NCBI GenBank assembly: GCA_947487205.1 | Contig: CANKVU010000010.1 | Span: forward strand, 1 to 64,000 | From: an uncultured Paracoccaceae bacterium | Lineage (GTDB): Bacteria > Pseudomonadota > Alphaproteobacteria > Rhodobacterales > Rhodobacteraceae | Length of the DNA stretch: 64,000 nucleotides | Direction of reading: 5' to 3' | Part shown: positions 49,775-58,777 of the stretch, in pieces | How the letters are laid out: each line of letters begins with the position of its first letter | How positions within the stretch are numbered: position 1 is the stretch's first letter | Program-made: the position numbers and the translations under genes | The notes under the pieces: generated by a model | The model's database searches: none | Told to the model about the DNA's origin: nothing | The model's input: only the letters and a program-made list of their open reading frames with translations

Positions 49775-50863
49775 ATGACCAACGCGATCGCGCCGAAACC
49801 CGGCATTCTCGACATCGCGCCCTACCAGGGCGGAGAGAGCCACGTCCCCGGCATGCGCGACGTGGTCAAGCTCTCCTCGAACGAGAACCCGCACGGCCCG
49901 CCCGACAGCGCGCGGGAGGCGCTCCGCAAGGTTGCCCACCTCCTGCACCGCTATCCCGACGGCAGCCACGCGACGCTGCGCCGGGCCATCGGCGAGGTCC
50001 ACGGCCTCGGCCCCGCGCGCCTCGTCTGCGGTGCGGGGTCGGACGAGCTCATCACCTTCCTCTGCACCGCCTATGCCGGCCCGGGAACCGAGGTCGTGCA
50101 TACCCGGCACGGCTTCTCCATGTACCGCCTCTCCGCGCTCGCCGCCGGCGCCACCCCGGTCGAGGCGCCCGAGACCGAGCGCCGCGTGGACGTGGAGGCG
50201 ACCCTCGCCGCGGTCACCGAGCGCACCCGCCTCCTCTTCGTCGCCAACCCCGCGAACCCCACCGGAACGATGCTCGACGGGGCCGAGGTCACGCGCCTGG
50301 CCGACGGCCTGCCGCCCCATGTCCTCCTGGTCCTCGACGGCGCCTACGCCGAATATGTCGAGGGCTACGACGGCGGGGCGGCGCTGGCCGGCGCCCGCGA
50401 CAACGTCGTGATGACCCGCACCTTCTCCAAGATCTACGGTCTCGGCGGCCTGCGGGTCGGCTGGGCCTACGGTCCCGCGCCGGTGATCGACGCGCTGAAC
50501 CGCGTGCGCGGCCCCTTCAACCTCGGCACGCCGCAGATCGCCGCGGCCGAGGCCGCCATGCACGACCGCGCCTATGTGGCGCGCAGCCGCAGCGAGAACG
50601 CCCGCCTGCGCGCCTGGATGGCCGACGCGCTGGCCGGGATCGGCGTGCCCTCCGACCCGTCCTTCGCGAATTTCCTCCTGGCCCGGTTCGGCACCCCCGC
50701 CGAGGCCGAGGCCTGCGACGCCCACCTGCGGTCCGAGGGTCTGCTCGTGCGCCGCGTGGCGGGCTACGGCCTGCCCGACTGCCTGCGGATCACCGTGGGG
50801 GACGAGGCCGCCTGCCGCCGGGTCGTCCACGCCGTCTCCCGCTTCAAGGAGGGCGCGGTGTGA
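49775..50863 (+). CDS. hisC: Histidinol-phosphate aminotransferase
   Basis: 362 residues, PLP enzyme of fold type I. Motifs: [19 protein letters not shown], the [11 protein letters not shown]-contact segment and the Schiff-base Lys in [16 protein letters not shown]-terminal Arg in CLRITVG. The neighbouring genes are not his genes, so the isozyme may act on aromatic amino acids as well. A GGAGGGCC ribosome binding site precedes the ATG. Confidence 0.94.
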   Translation: MTNAIAPKPGILDIAPYQGGESHVPGMRDVVKLSSNENPHGPPDSAREALRKVAHLLHRYPDGSHATLRRAIGEVHGLGPARLVCGAGSDELITFLCTAYAGPGTEVVHTRHGFSMYRLSALAAGATPVEAPETERRVDVEATLAAVTERTRLLFVANPANPTGTMLDGAEVTRLADGLPPHVLLVLDGAYAEYVEGYDGGAALAGARDNVVMTRTFSKIYGLGGLRVGWAYGPAPVIDALNRVRGPFNLGTPQIAAAEAAMHDRAYVARSRSENARLRAWMADALAGIGVPSDPSFANFLLARFGTPAEAEACDAHLRSEGLLVRRVAGYGLPDCLRITVGDEAACRRVVHAVSRFKEGAV

Positions 50864-51624
50864 CCCGCGCGGCCGTCCGGGCGAGGCCCGCGCGGCGCCT
50901 CGCCTGCCTGTCGGCGGCGCTTCTCGTCCTCGCGGGCCCGGCTCCGGCAGCCCCGCCCGAGACGTCCCTGCGGCCCGAGACGCGCGACCTGATCGCGCCC
51001 CGCGCGGCCCCGGCGCCGCCGGCCACGGCCCCCCGGCCGACCTCGCGCGCCGCCGCTGCGCCCGGGATCGAGGGGGAGGCGGAACGCTCCGCCGCCCCGA
51101 CCGGCCCGCTCTGCGGCGATCCCACCCTGCGCGGCGCCCCCCTGCCCGAGATCCCGGGCCGCATCGCCGGCTGCGGTCTCGCGGCGCCGGTCCGCGTCAC
51201 CCATGCCGGCGGCCTGGCCCTCAGCCAGCCCGCGACGCTCGACTGCCGCACGGCGCGCACCCTGGCGGCCTGGGTGAGGGACGCCGTGCGCCCCGTCATC
51301 GGCACGCGCGGCGGCGGCGTCACCGGCCTCGCGGTGGCCGCCCATTACATCTGCCGGACCCGCAACAACCGGCCCGGCGCACGGGTGTCGGAACACGGGC
51401 GCGGCCGGGCGATCGACATCTCCGCGTTCCTGCTCTCCGACGGCACCCGGATCGCGGTCCTGTCGGGATGGCGGGACCAGCGCCAGCGGCGCCTCCTGCG
51501 CCAGCTCCACCATGCCGCCTGCGGCCCTTTCGGCACCGTCCTCGGCCCCGAATCGGACCGCTACCACCAGGATCACTTCCACCTCGACACTGCCCGGTAC
51601 CGGTCGGGCAGCTATTGCCGCTGA
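50860..51624 (+). CDS. Extensin-family (DUF) secreted protein
   Basis: 254 residues, GTG start overlapping the hisC stop. Signal peptide ([17 protein letters not shown]), Ala/Pro-rich linker, then the extensin-like C-terminal domain: [41 protein letters not shown] and [10 protein letters not shown]. The His/Asp residues are those of LAS/D-Ala-D-Ala peptidase-like metal sites, so a peptidoglycan role is plausible. Confidence 0.88.
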   Translation: MTRAAVRARPARRLACLSAALLVLAGPAPAAPPETSLRPETRDLIAPRAAPAPPATAPRPTSRAAAAPGIEGEAERSAAPTGPLCGDPTLRGAPLPEIPGRIAGCGLAAPVRVTHAGGLALSQPATLDCRTARTLAAWVRDAVRPVIGTRGGGVTGLAVAAHYICRTRNNRPGARVSEHGRGRAIDISAFLLSDGTRIAVLSGWRDQRQRRLLRQLHHAACGPFGTVLGPESDRYHQDHFHLDTARYRSGSYCR

Positions 51625-51723
51625 GGGGTTTCACCCTTTTCGCAAATACCCCGGCGCCCGGGCGGCCGCCCCGCGCAGCGCCGGATGACGCGGGCGGCGC
51701 GGGCCTCCCCGCCGCCCCGGACC

Positions 51724-53607
51724 TCAGGATTTCGGATAGCCCAGGTCCCGCACCTTCAGGGCGATCTCGTCCAAGATCGCGGGATCGTCGATCGTGGCGG
51801 GCATCTTCACCTCCGCGCCATCGGCGATCTGCACCATGGACCGGCGCAGGATCTTGCCGGACCGCGTCTTGGGCAGGCGATCCACCACGGTCACCAGCTT
51901 GAACGCCGCGACCGGCCCGATCCGCTCGCGCACCAGCGCCACGATCTGGGCGCGGATCTCCTCCTCGCCCGTCTCGGTGCCCTTCTGCAGGGTGACGAAT
52001 CCCATGGGCAATTGCCCCTTCAGCGCGTCGGCGACGCCCACCACCGCGCATTCGGCCACGTCCGGATGGCTCGCCAGGACCTCCTCCATCAGGCCCGTGG
52101 ACAGCCGGTGCCCGGCCACGTTGATCACGTCGTCGGTGCGCGCCATGATCCACAGATACCCGTCCTCGTCGACCATCCCCGCGTCGCCGGTATTGTAGTA
52201 CCCCGGGAACCGGTCCAGATAGGCGCTCGCGAACCGCTCCTCGGCATTCCACAGCGTCGGCAGCGATCCGGGCGGCAGCGGCAGGCGCAGCGCGATGGCC
52301 CCGAGCTCGCCCGCCGGACGTTCGGCGCCCTGGTCGTCCAGGACCCGCACGTCCCACCCCGGCAGCGCCACCGTCGGCGACCCGACCTTGACCGGAAGCG
52401 CCTCGATGCCCGCCGGGTTGCCCACCATCGGAAAGCCCGACTCGGTCTGCCACCAATGGTCGTAGACCGGCACGCCCAGCACCTTGCGCGCCCAGTCTAT
52501 CGTGTCGGGATCGGCCCGCTCCCCCGCCAGGTAGAGCGCGCGCAGGCGCGACATGTCGTGCCCCGCGAGGTGCTCCGCCCGGGGGTCGTCCTTGCGGATC
52601 GCGCGGAACGCCGTCGGCGCGGTGAAGAAGCTCGCCACCCCGTGCTCCGCGATCACCCGCCAGAAGGCGCCCGGATCGGGGGTGCCCACGGGCTTGCCCT
52701 CGAACATCACCGTGGTGTTGCCGTGAAACAGCGGCGCGTAGCAGATATAGCTGTGGCCCACGACCCAGCCCACGTCGGACGCGGCCCAGAACACTTCGCC
52801 GGGCGCGACGCCATAGACCGCCCGCATCGACCAGTTCAGGGCCACGATGTGCCCGCCCGTCGGTCGCACCACGCCCTTGGGCGCTCCCGTCGTGCCGGAG
52901 GTATAGAGGATGTAGCAGGGATGATCGCCCCGCACCCAGACGCAGGGCGCCGGCGTCACGCCCTCCTGCGCCGCGTGCCATTCCACGTCCCGGCCCTCGA
53001 CCAGGTCCGCGGCCAGCGCGTCGCGCTGCAGGATGATGCAGAATTCGGGCTTGTGGGCCGCCCGCTCGATCGCCCCGTCGAGGAGCGGCTTGTAGGCCAC
53101 GACCCGCCCCGGCTCGATCCCGCAGGACCCCGCGATCACCGCGCGGGGTCGCGCGTCGTCGATCCGGGTGGCCAGCTCGTGCGCGGCGAAGCCGCCGAAG
53201 ACGACCGAATGGATCGCGCCGATCCGGGTGCAGGCCAGCATCGCCACCAGCGCCTCCGGCACCATCGGCATGTAGATCACCACCCGGTCGCCAAGCCCGA
53301 CGCCCCGGGCCGCCAGCGCCCCGGCCAGCCGGGCGCAGCGATCCTTCAGGTCGGCATAGCTGATCGTCTCCTTCCGGCCCGTCACCGGGCTGTCCCAGAT
53401 GATCGCGGCCTGGTCGCCCCGCCCCGCCGCGACGTGGCGGTCGACGGCGTTGTGGCAGGTATTGGTGATCCCGTCGGGGAACCACAGCCGGCCATCCTCC
53501 GACAGGGCGGTGGCGGGCGGCGTCTGCCAGTCGGTTCGGCCGGCCTCCTCCATCCACCAGCCCTGGGGATCGGCCTTCCACGCGGCATAGACGTCGGCAT
53601 AGGACAT
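51724..53607 (-). CDS. prpE: Propionyl-CoA synthetase
   Basis: 627 residues, acyl-adenylating enzyme of the acetyl-CoA synthetase class. Motifs: YTSGTTGAPKGVVRP (P-loop), DVGWVVGHSYICYAPL, HWWQTESGFP, DVINVAGHRLSTG and, for the acetylatable catalytic Lys, PKTRSGKILRRS. The sequence DHWWQTESG favours propionate-specific enzymes over acetate ones, but substrate choice is not certain. The ATG at 53607 has a GGGAGGAGCG ribosome binding site; the more upstream ATG gives a Gly-rich extension. Confidence 0.9.
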   Translation of the reverse strand: MSYADVYAAWKADPQGWWMEEAGRTDWQTPPATALSEDGRLWFPDGITNTCHNAVDRHVAAGRGDQAAIIWDSPVTGRKETISYADLKDRCARLAGALAARGVGLGDRVVIYMPMVPEALVAMLACTRIGAIHSVVFGGFAAHELATRIDDARPRAVIAGSCGIEPGRVVAYKPLLDGAIERAAHKPEFCIILQRDALAADLVEGRDVEWHAAQEGVTPAPCVWVRGDHPCYILYTSGTTGAPKGVVRPTGGHIVALNWSMRAVYGVAPGEVFWAASDVGWVVGHSYICYAPLFHGNTTVMFEGKPVGTPDPGAFWRVIAEHGVASFFTAPTAFRAIRKDDPRAEHLAGHDMSRLRALYLAGERADPDTIDWARKVLGVPVYDHWWQTESGFPMVGNPAGIEALPVKVGSPTVALPGWDVRVLDDQGAERPAGELGAIALRLPLPPGSLPTLWNAEERFASAYLDRFPGYYNTGDAGMVDEDGYLWIMARTDDVINVAGHRLSTGLMEEVLASHPDVAECAVVGVADALKGQLPMGFVTLQKGTETGEEEIRAQIVALVRERIGPVAAFKLVTVVDRLPKTRSGKILRRSMVQIADGAEVKMPATIDDPAILDEIALKVRDLGYPKS

Positions 53608-53760
53608 GATCGCTCCTCCCTCGCCTCCCGGAATGGCGAAATTTCCGCCGCCGGGCAAGGCGGCGCAAATCGCCCCGCCCGGGCGGCGGATGTCGACGCC
53701 GTGTGTTGACCGGGGCCGGGTTGTGATTCACTGACCCCCAATCCGACGACGGGAACCGCC

Positions 53761-54564
53761 ATGACGCTTCGCGACCGCATCGGCCGGGTGGTCGATCACC
53801 CGGCCTTCCGCAATGCGATCACCGCCGTGATCGTCATCAACGCCGTCCTTCTGGGGATGGAGACGTCCGAGGCGATGATGGCGCGCGCCGGCGGCCTGAT
53901 CGTCGCGCTCGACCGGATCTGCCTGGCGATCTTCGTGGCCGAGATCGCGGCAAAGATCGTCGCGCAATCTTGGCGCTTCTTCCGCAGCGGCTGGAACCTG
54001 TTCGACTTCGCGGTGGTGGCCATCGCGCTGATCCCGGCCGGGCAGGGCCTGTCGGTGCTGCGCGCGCTGCGGATCCTGCGGGTCCTGCGCGTCATCTCGG
54101 TCGCGCCGCGCCTGCGCCGGGTGGTGGAGGGGTTCCTGACCGCGCTGCCCGGCATGGCGAGCGTGTTCCTCCTCATGGCGCTGATCTTCTATATCGGCGC
54201 GGTCATCACCACCAAGCTCTTCGGCGACGCCTTCCCCGACTGGTTCGGCGATCTCGGCCTGTCGGCCTACACGCTGTTCCAGGTCATGACGCTCGAATCG
54301 TGGTCGATGGGTATCGTGCGCCCGGTGATGGAGGCCTATCCCTACGCCTGGGCGTTCTTCGTACCCTTCATCATGGTCACGACCTTCGCGGTGGTGAACC
54401 TGATCGTGGGCCTGATCGTCAATTCCATGCAAAGCGCCCACGAGGAGGAATCGGTGGCCGCCACCGACGCCTATCGCGACGAGGTTCTGGCCCGCCTGGC
54501 CGCCATCGAGGCGCGCCTGGCGCGCGGGGACGATCCCGCCGAGGACCGCGAGCCGCCCCGCTGA
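53761..54564 (+). CDS. Bacterial voltage-gated sodium channel (NavBac)
   Basis: 267 residues, one six-helix ion-channel repeat. S4 carries regularly spaced Arg residues (LRALRILRVLRVISVAPRLRR). The pore loop has the TLESWSM selectivity filter, equivalent to the TLESW of NaChBac-type channels, and S6 is VNLIVGLIVNSM. A short helical cytoplasmic tail follows (about 230-258), as in the C-terminal coiled coils of these tetramers. Physiological role in alphaproteobacteria is probably Na+ entry linked to pH or motility. Confidence 0.93.
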   Translation: MTLRDRIGRVVDHPAFRNAITAVIVINAVLLGMETSEAMMARAGGLIVALDRICLAIFVAEIAAKIVAQSWRFFRSGWNLFDFAVVAIALIPAGQGLSVLRALRILRVLRVISVAPRLRRVVEGFLTALPGMASVFLLMALIFYIGAVITTKLFGDAFPDWFGDLGLSAYTLFQVMTLESWSMGIVRPVMEAYPYAWAFFVPFIMVTTFAVVNLIVGLIVNSMQSAHEEESVAATDAYRDEVLARLAAIEARLARGDDPAEDREPPR

Positions 54565-54622
54565 CGCAATGCGCCCCCGGTCGGTTTCCCGCCGGGGGCG
54601 CAAACAGGCCAGGTCGGCCGGC

Positions 54623-54850
54623 TCAGTGCACCGAAACCGGCGCCATATCGTTCTGCCGCGCCACCACGAAGGCCAGCTTGCGGTCGCGCACCAGCGCCAG
54701 CCGCTGTCCGGCCCCGTCATGGACGGCATACAGCTCGGTCAGCCCGCTGGCCTGCTCGCGGATCTCGTCCGGCAGGTCGCTGACCGCGACCGGGCGGACA
54801 TAGACGATGTTCTCGGGCGTCTCGATGACGTTCTCGTAGGCTTCGTTCAT
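54623..54850 (-). CDS. DUF1150 family protein
   Basis: 75 residues, DUF1150 family. Key features: the IVYVRPVAVSDLP region and FVVARQNDMAPVSVH at the end. It overlaps hsp20 by four bases and is coregulated with it; DUF1150 proteins follow small heat-shock proteins in many Rhodobacterales and may be client- or envelope-related, but the function is unknown. Confidence 0.9.
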   Translation of the reverse strand: MNEAYENVIETPENIVYVRPVAVSDLPDEIREQASGLTELYAVHDGAGQRLALVRDRKLAFVVARQNDMAPVSVH

Positions 54851-55272
54851 GACTGGTCCCCGTTGTTGGAGATGCGGATCGTGCGAACGACCGGCTCGGG
54901 CAGCGCGCGCGTCAGATCGATGTGAAGAAGGCCGGTTTCCAGGTCGGCTCCGTCCACCTCGACCCCCTCGGCCAGGACGAAGGAGCGCTGGAATTGCCGC
55001 GCCGCGATCCCGCGGTGCAGATAGACCCGGCTGCCGTCCGGTTCGGGCTGGCGGCCACGCACGACCAGCTGCCGGTCCTCGACGGTGATCGACAGGTCCT
55101 CCTCGGCAAAGCCCGCCACCGCGAGCGTGATGCGGTAGGACGAATCGCCCACCTGTTCGATGTTGTAGGGGGGATAGCCACCCGCGTCGGTTTTCGCGGC
55201 ACGTTCGACCAGCCGTTCCAGCTCGTCGAAGCCCAGCAGGTAGGGATGCGTCCCCAGGGCCAGTTTCGTCAT
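54847..55272 (-). CDS. Small heat-shock protein (Hsp20 family)
   Basis: 141 residues; an alpha-crystallin domain (about 35-130) with PPYNIEQVGDSSYRITLAVAGF and VYLHRGIAARQFQRSFVLAEGV. The C-terminal I-x-I-type tail is IRISNNGDQS. It binds unfolding proteins in large oligomers. AAGGAC precedes the ATG by seven bases, and a sigma-32 type promoter lies about 80 bases upstream. Confidence 0.94.
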   Translation of the reverse strand: MTKLALGTHPYLLGFDELERLVERAAKTDAGGYPPYNIEQVGDSSYRITLAVAGFAEEDLSITVEDRQLVVRGRQPEPDGSRVYLHRGIAARQFQRSFVLAEGVEVDGADLETGLLHIDLTRALPEPVVRTIRISNNGDQS

Positions 55273-55342
55273 CGACACGTCCTTGTTCAAGCGACTGTGC
55301 GGTCGTGCGGTCCCCGATCCGGGCAACCGCTTCCTGGCAGAA

Positions 55343-55371
55343 ATATGGGAAGGCGCGGAGCGCGTCACAAG
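55343..55371 (-). promoter_or_regulatory. RpoH (sigma-32) type heat-shock promoter of hsp20
   Basis: On the minus strand CTTGTG (55371-55366) and TCCCATAT (55350-55343) with 15 bases between. The consensus for heat-shock sigma factors is CTTGAA-N13-17-CCCCATNT; here both boxes fit with few mismatches, and the target is a small heat-shock gene. Confidence 0.7.
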
Positions 55372-55506
55372 ACCTTGTCCGCCTTGCCCCGCGCGGCCCG
55401 CGCGGCAAACCAGGGGACCGCGCGGCGCCGCTCCGCCCTTGCCCCGGAGCCTCCGGGATGCGAACCTTGCGGCGTGGACGACAAGGCGTTCTCCGACGGC
55501 CACCGC

Positions 55507-55707
55507 ATGGACGACCAGGATGTCCTGCGGGTGAAGCTCGAAGTGCTGCGGCGCGAGCATCGCGACCTCGACGAGGCCGTGCGCGCCCTGCAGGAGGGCG
55601 GGCGCGTCGACATGCTCACCCTGCAGCGGCTGAAGCGGAAGAAGCTCGCCCTCAAGGACCGCATCGCCGATATCGAGGACCGCCTCCTTCCCGACATCAT
55701 CGCCTGA
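55507..55707 (+). CDS. YdcH family (DUF465) protein
   Basis: 66 residues, a helical hairpin: LRVKLEVLRREHRDLDEAV and MLTLQRLKRKKLALKDRIADIE. A GTG at 55474 could add 11 residues. Family function unknown. The gene lies between the hsp20 promoter and purE. Confidence 0.82.
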   Translation: MDDQDVLRVKLEVLRREHRDLDEAVRALQEGGRVDMLTLQRLKRKKLALKDRIADIEDRLLPDIIA

Positions 55708-55827
55708 CGGCCCGACCGGCGGCGCCTGTCGCGGCCCCGCCGCACCGGCGGGCCCGATCGCCCGAGGCGGATTGCCCCCGCGGCGGCGGCTGTTATGGTC
55801 TGCCGCGACGCGAGGATGGGGGAGCGG

Positions 55828-56304
55828 ATGGCCGAGGTCGGCATCATCATGGGCAGCCAGTCCGACTGGCCGACGCTGCGCGACAGCGCCGAGATCCTCG
55901 AGACGCTGGGCGTCGCGCACGAGGCGCGGATCGTCTCCGCGCACCGCACGCCGGACCGGCTCTGGGAATACGGCCGCACCGCGGTGGAGCGGGGCCTCAA
56001 GGTGATCGTCGCCGGCGCCGGGGGCGCGGCGCACCTGCCCGGCATGATGGCGTCCAAGACCCGCCTTCCGGTGATCGGCGTTCCGGTCCACACCCGCGCC
56101 CTCTCGGGCGTCGACAGCCTCTATTCCATCGTCCAGATGCCGCGCGGCTATCCCGTCGCCACCATGGCGATCGGCGGCGCGGCGAATGCGGGCCTCATGG
56201 CCGCCGCGATCCTCGCCCTGTCGGATGCCGCGCTCGCCGAACGGCTCGACCGCTGGCGCGCCGACCTCTCGGCCTCCATCCCGCGGGAGCCCCGCGATGA
56301 GTGA
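55828..56304 (+). CDS. purE: N5-carboxyaminoimidazole ribonucleotide mutase
   Basis: 158 residues; converts N5-CAIR to CAIR in purine synthesis. Signature [23 protein letters not shown] with the catalytic His, [15 protein letters not shown] and [19 protein letters not shown]. The ATG at 55828 has GGGGGAG upstream. purK overlaps it by eight bases. Confidence 0.96.
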   Translation: MAEVGIIMGSQSDWPTLRDSAEILETLGVAHEARIVSAHRTPDRLWEYGRTAVERGLKVIVAGAGGAAHLPGMMASKTRLPVIGVPVHTRALSGVDSLYSIVQMPRGYPVATMAIGGAANAGLMAAAILALSDAALAERLDRWRADLSASIPREPRDE

Positions 56305-57361
56305 CGCCCTCCCCCCCGGATCGACCATCGGCATCCTGGGCGGCGGGCAGCTCGGCCGGATGCTGGGCCTCGCCGCCGCGCGCCTCGGCTTCCACGTCCA
56401 TGTCTACGACCCGGCCGAGGCGCCCCCCGCGGGCGAGGTCGCGCGCCACACCACCACCGCGCGCTGGGACGACGCCGCCGCGCTCACCGCCTTCGCCCAG
56501 GGCGTCGACGTGATCACCTACGAGTTCGAGAACGTGCCGACCGACGCCCTCGACATCCTCGAATCGCACCGGCCGATCCGGCCGGGGCGCGAGGCGCTGC
56601 GCGTCAGCCAAGACCGCCTGACCGAGAAGGCGTGGCTCGCCGATCTGGGCCTCGCGGTCGCCCCCTTCGCCCCGGTGAACGACCTCGACGAGCTGAATGC
56701 CGCGCTCGGGCGGATCGGCACGCCGGCGATCCTCAAGACCCGCCGCTTCGGCTATGACGGCAAGGGCCAGGTGCGGCTCGACGCCGGCACCGACCCCGCC
56801 GCTGCTCTGGCCGCGCTCGACGGCGCCCCCGCCATCCTGGAAGGTCACGTCCAGTTCGAGCGCGAGATCTCCGTCATCGGCGCGCGCGCGCTCGACGGCC
56901 GCGTGGCCTGTTACGATCCCGGCGAGAACCGGCACGAGGGCGGCATCCTGCGTGAGACGCGCGTGCCCGCCACGCTCACCAATCCGCGCCTGACCGACGC
57001 GGTACTGGTCGCGGGCAAGATCCTGAACGCGCTCGATTACGCGGGCGTGATCGGCGTGGAGCTCTTCGTCACCGATACCGGCCTCGTCGTGAACGAGATC
57101 GCGCCCCGGGTGCACAATTCGGGGCATTGGACCCAGGCCGGCTGCCTCATCGACCAGTTCGAGCAGCATGTCCGCGCCATCGCCGGATGGCCGCTGGGCG
57201 ACGGCGACCGCCATTCCGACGTGGTGATGGAGAACCTGATCGGGGACGACATGGACCGGGTCACCCGGATCGCGGCCGAACCCAAGGCGGCCCTCCACCT
57301 CTATGGCAAGGCCGAGACGCGGCCGGGCCGCAAGATGGGCCACGTCAACCGCCGCACCTGA
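56297..57361 (+). CDS. purK: N5-carboxyaminoimidazole ribonucleotide synthase
   Basis: 354 residues, ATP-grasp enzyme that carboxylates AIR with bicarbonate. N-terminal [23 protein letters not shown]-grasp core [11 protein letters not shown] and [12 protein letters not shown], then [15 protein letters not shown]. It acts just before PurE. The start overlaps purE (8 bases). Confidence 0.96.
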   Translation: MSDALPPGSTIGILGGGQLGRMLGLAAARLGFHVHVYDPAEAPPAGEVARHTTTARWDDAAALTAFAQGVDVITYEFENVPTDALDILESHRPIRPGREALRVSQDRLTEKAWLADLGLAVAPFAPVNDLDELNAALGRIGTPAILKTRRFGYDGKGQVRLDAGTDPAAALAALDGAPAILEGHVQFEREISVIGARALDGRVACYDPGENRHEGGILRETRVPATLTNPRLTDAVLVAGKILNALDYAGVIGVELFVTDTGLVVNEIAPRVHNSGHWTQAGCLIDQFEQHVRAIAGWPLGDGDRHSDVVMENLIGDDMDRVTRIAAEPKAALHLYGKAETRPGRKMGHVNRRT

Positions 57362-57377
57362 TCCGGCCGGCCCGCCG

Positions 57378-58217
57378 CTAGCCGCGCCGGCCCGGCGCCA
57401 GGCCCAGCCCGACGCCGCCCACCACCAGCAGGCAGGACAGCACCAGGCGGGGCGTCACCGCCTCGCCCAGCAGGACCACCCCGGCCGCCACGGCGATGAC
57501 CGGCACGGTCAGCTGCGCCACCGCGGCCCGCGTGGCGCCCAGTTCCGGCACGATGGCGTACCACAGGGCATAGCCTAGCCCGGAGGTCACGCCGCCCGAG
57601 ACCAGCGCCAGGGCGATCCCGGTCCCGTCGAGGCCGATCCCCGCCCCCGGCAGCACCGCCCAGGCCAGGGCGCAGAACGGCACCGCGCCCAGGAAACTCG
57701 CCGCCGTGGTGTCGAGCGGCGGCCCCCCGGCCCGGCCGCGCAGCGAATAGACGCCCCACCCGATCCCCGCCAGCGCCATCAGCGCCCCGGGCCCGGGGGC
57801 CAACCCCCCCGTCCCCGGCAGCAGCATCCACGCGAGCCCCGCCAGGGCGAGCCCCGCGCCGATCCAGCGCCGCGCCGGGATCGCCTCGGATCCCGCCACC
57901 GCGCCGCCGAACATGGTGATCTGCACCGCCGCGAAGAGGATCAGCGCCCCCGCCCCCGCCGGCAGGGCGAGATAGGCCAGCGAGAAGGCCAGAAGGTACA
58001 GCGTCAGCGCCCCCACATTCACCGCCCGCATGGCCCGGACCCATCCCGTCCCGCTCCGGCGCGCGGCCAGGATCGCCAGGACCGCGACGCCCGACAGCAC
58101 GCGCAGCACGGCGAAATCCAGGGGCCCGGCATGGCCGCCCCCGACCGCGGCGCGGTTCAGGATCGAATTCGCCGCGAAGGCCGCCATGACCACGGCGGTG
58201 ATCGCAAAGAGCCTCAC
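57378..58217 (-). CDS. DMT (EamA) family transporter
   Basis: 279 residues with about ten hydrophobic helices in two EamA repeats; the first starts AITAVVMAAFAANSILNRAA. The ATG at 58217 is preceded by a GGGACG-like sequence only. Substrate unknown. It converges with purK and is on the strand of the puf genes, which end 295 bases upstream of its start. Confidence 0.85.
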   Translation of the reverse strand: MRLFAITAVVMAAFAANSILNRAAVGGGHAGPLDFAVLRVLSGVAVLAILAARRSGTGWVRAMRAVNVGALTLYLLAFSLAYLALPAGAGALILFAAVQITMFGGAVAGSEAIPARRWIGAGLALAGLAWMLLPGTGGLAPGPGALMALAGIGWGVYSLRGRAGGPPLDTTAASFLGAVPFCALAWAVLPGAGIGLDGTGIALALVSGGVTSGLGYALWYAIVPELGATRAAVAQLTVPVIAVAAGVVLLGEAVTPRLVLSCLLVVGGVGLGLAPGRRG

Positions 58218-58474
58218 GCCACGTCCCCCTCATCCCTCGTCGTCGCGCGGCAACCGGCCCCGCCCGCGCGACGCCATGGCCGCCGCCGCGGCGGAGCGCA
58301 CGCCTGTCGCGATCCGCGATCGCTCGGGCGCGGCCAGATCCCTCCCCTCGGGGAAAAATGCACCGCGCCGGGGCCACCGGGCGGTGCAGTCTCCTGCCAT
58401 CGACAGGAAGGGAAACGGGACGCACGATGGGTCGCGCGCCCCTGCCCCCGGGACGGATCCCGGCGACCTCGGGC

Positions 58475-58507
58475 GGGGCGGCGGCGGGAGTGACCCCGCG
58501 CCGCCCC
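58475..58507 (-). terminator. Strong hairpin directly after pufX
   Basis: A 13-bp GC stem with one bulged base (58475-58488 and 58495-58507), loop of six bases, beginning six bases after the pufX stop. There is no T tract, so it is likely a 3' mRNA-stabilising or Rho-assisted end of the puf transcript. Nothing else is evident between 58218 and 58474. Confidence 0.5.
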
Positions 58508-58512
58508 CGATC

Positions 58513-58773
58513 TCAGACCAGCGCGGTGGCCACCAGCGCGCGCCCCGCGTCCAGCGCGGCATAGGGATCCTCGGGCAGGAGGAAGCTCAGCGCGCGGATG
58601 AGCAGGATGAAGCCCAGCACGGCGATCGTCAGCAATGCCGCGTACCCCGCCCCCTTGGCCATGTTCACCGCCACCCAGCCATAGAGCGACGGCGCCCCGC
58701 CCCCTTCGAGGTGCCATGTCGTGGGGGCGGCCCGGCGGCGGGCGCTCCTGCGGGTCTTCACTCCGAATGCCAT
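58513..58773 (-). CDS. pufX: PufX-like reaction-centre/LH1 accessory protein
   Basis: 86 residues, directly after pufM (four-base gap) and where pufX lies in Rhodobacter. It has a basic N-terminus of about 20 residues, then LYGWVAVNMAKGAGYAALL, of which W-V-A-x-x-M-x-K-G-A-G-[YW]-A matches PufX, a single helix (about 43-66) and a short C-terminal tail. PufX opens the LH1 ring for quinone exchange. The identity is inferred from position, topology and the short motif; overall sequence is divergent. A GGAG eight bases upstream supports the ATG. No pufC is present. Confidence 0.8.
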   Translation of the reverse strand: MAFGVKTRRSARRRAAPTTWHLEGGGAPSLYGWVAVNMAKGAGYAALLTIAVLGFILLIRALSFLLPEDPYAALDAGRALVATALV

Positions 58774-58777
58774 GGTC

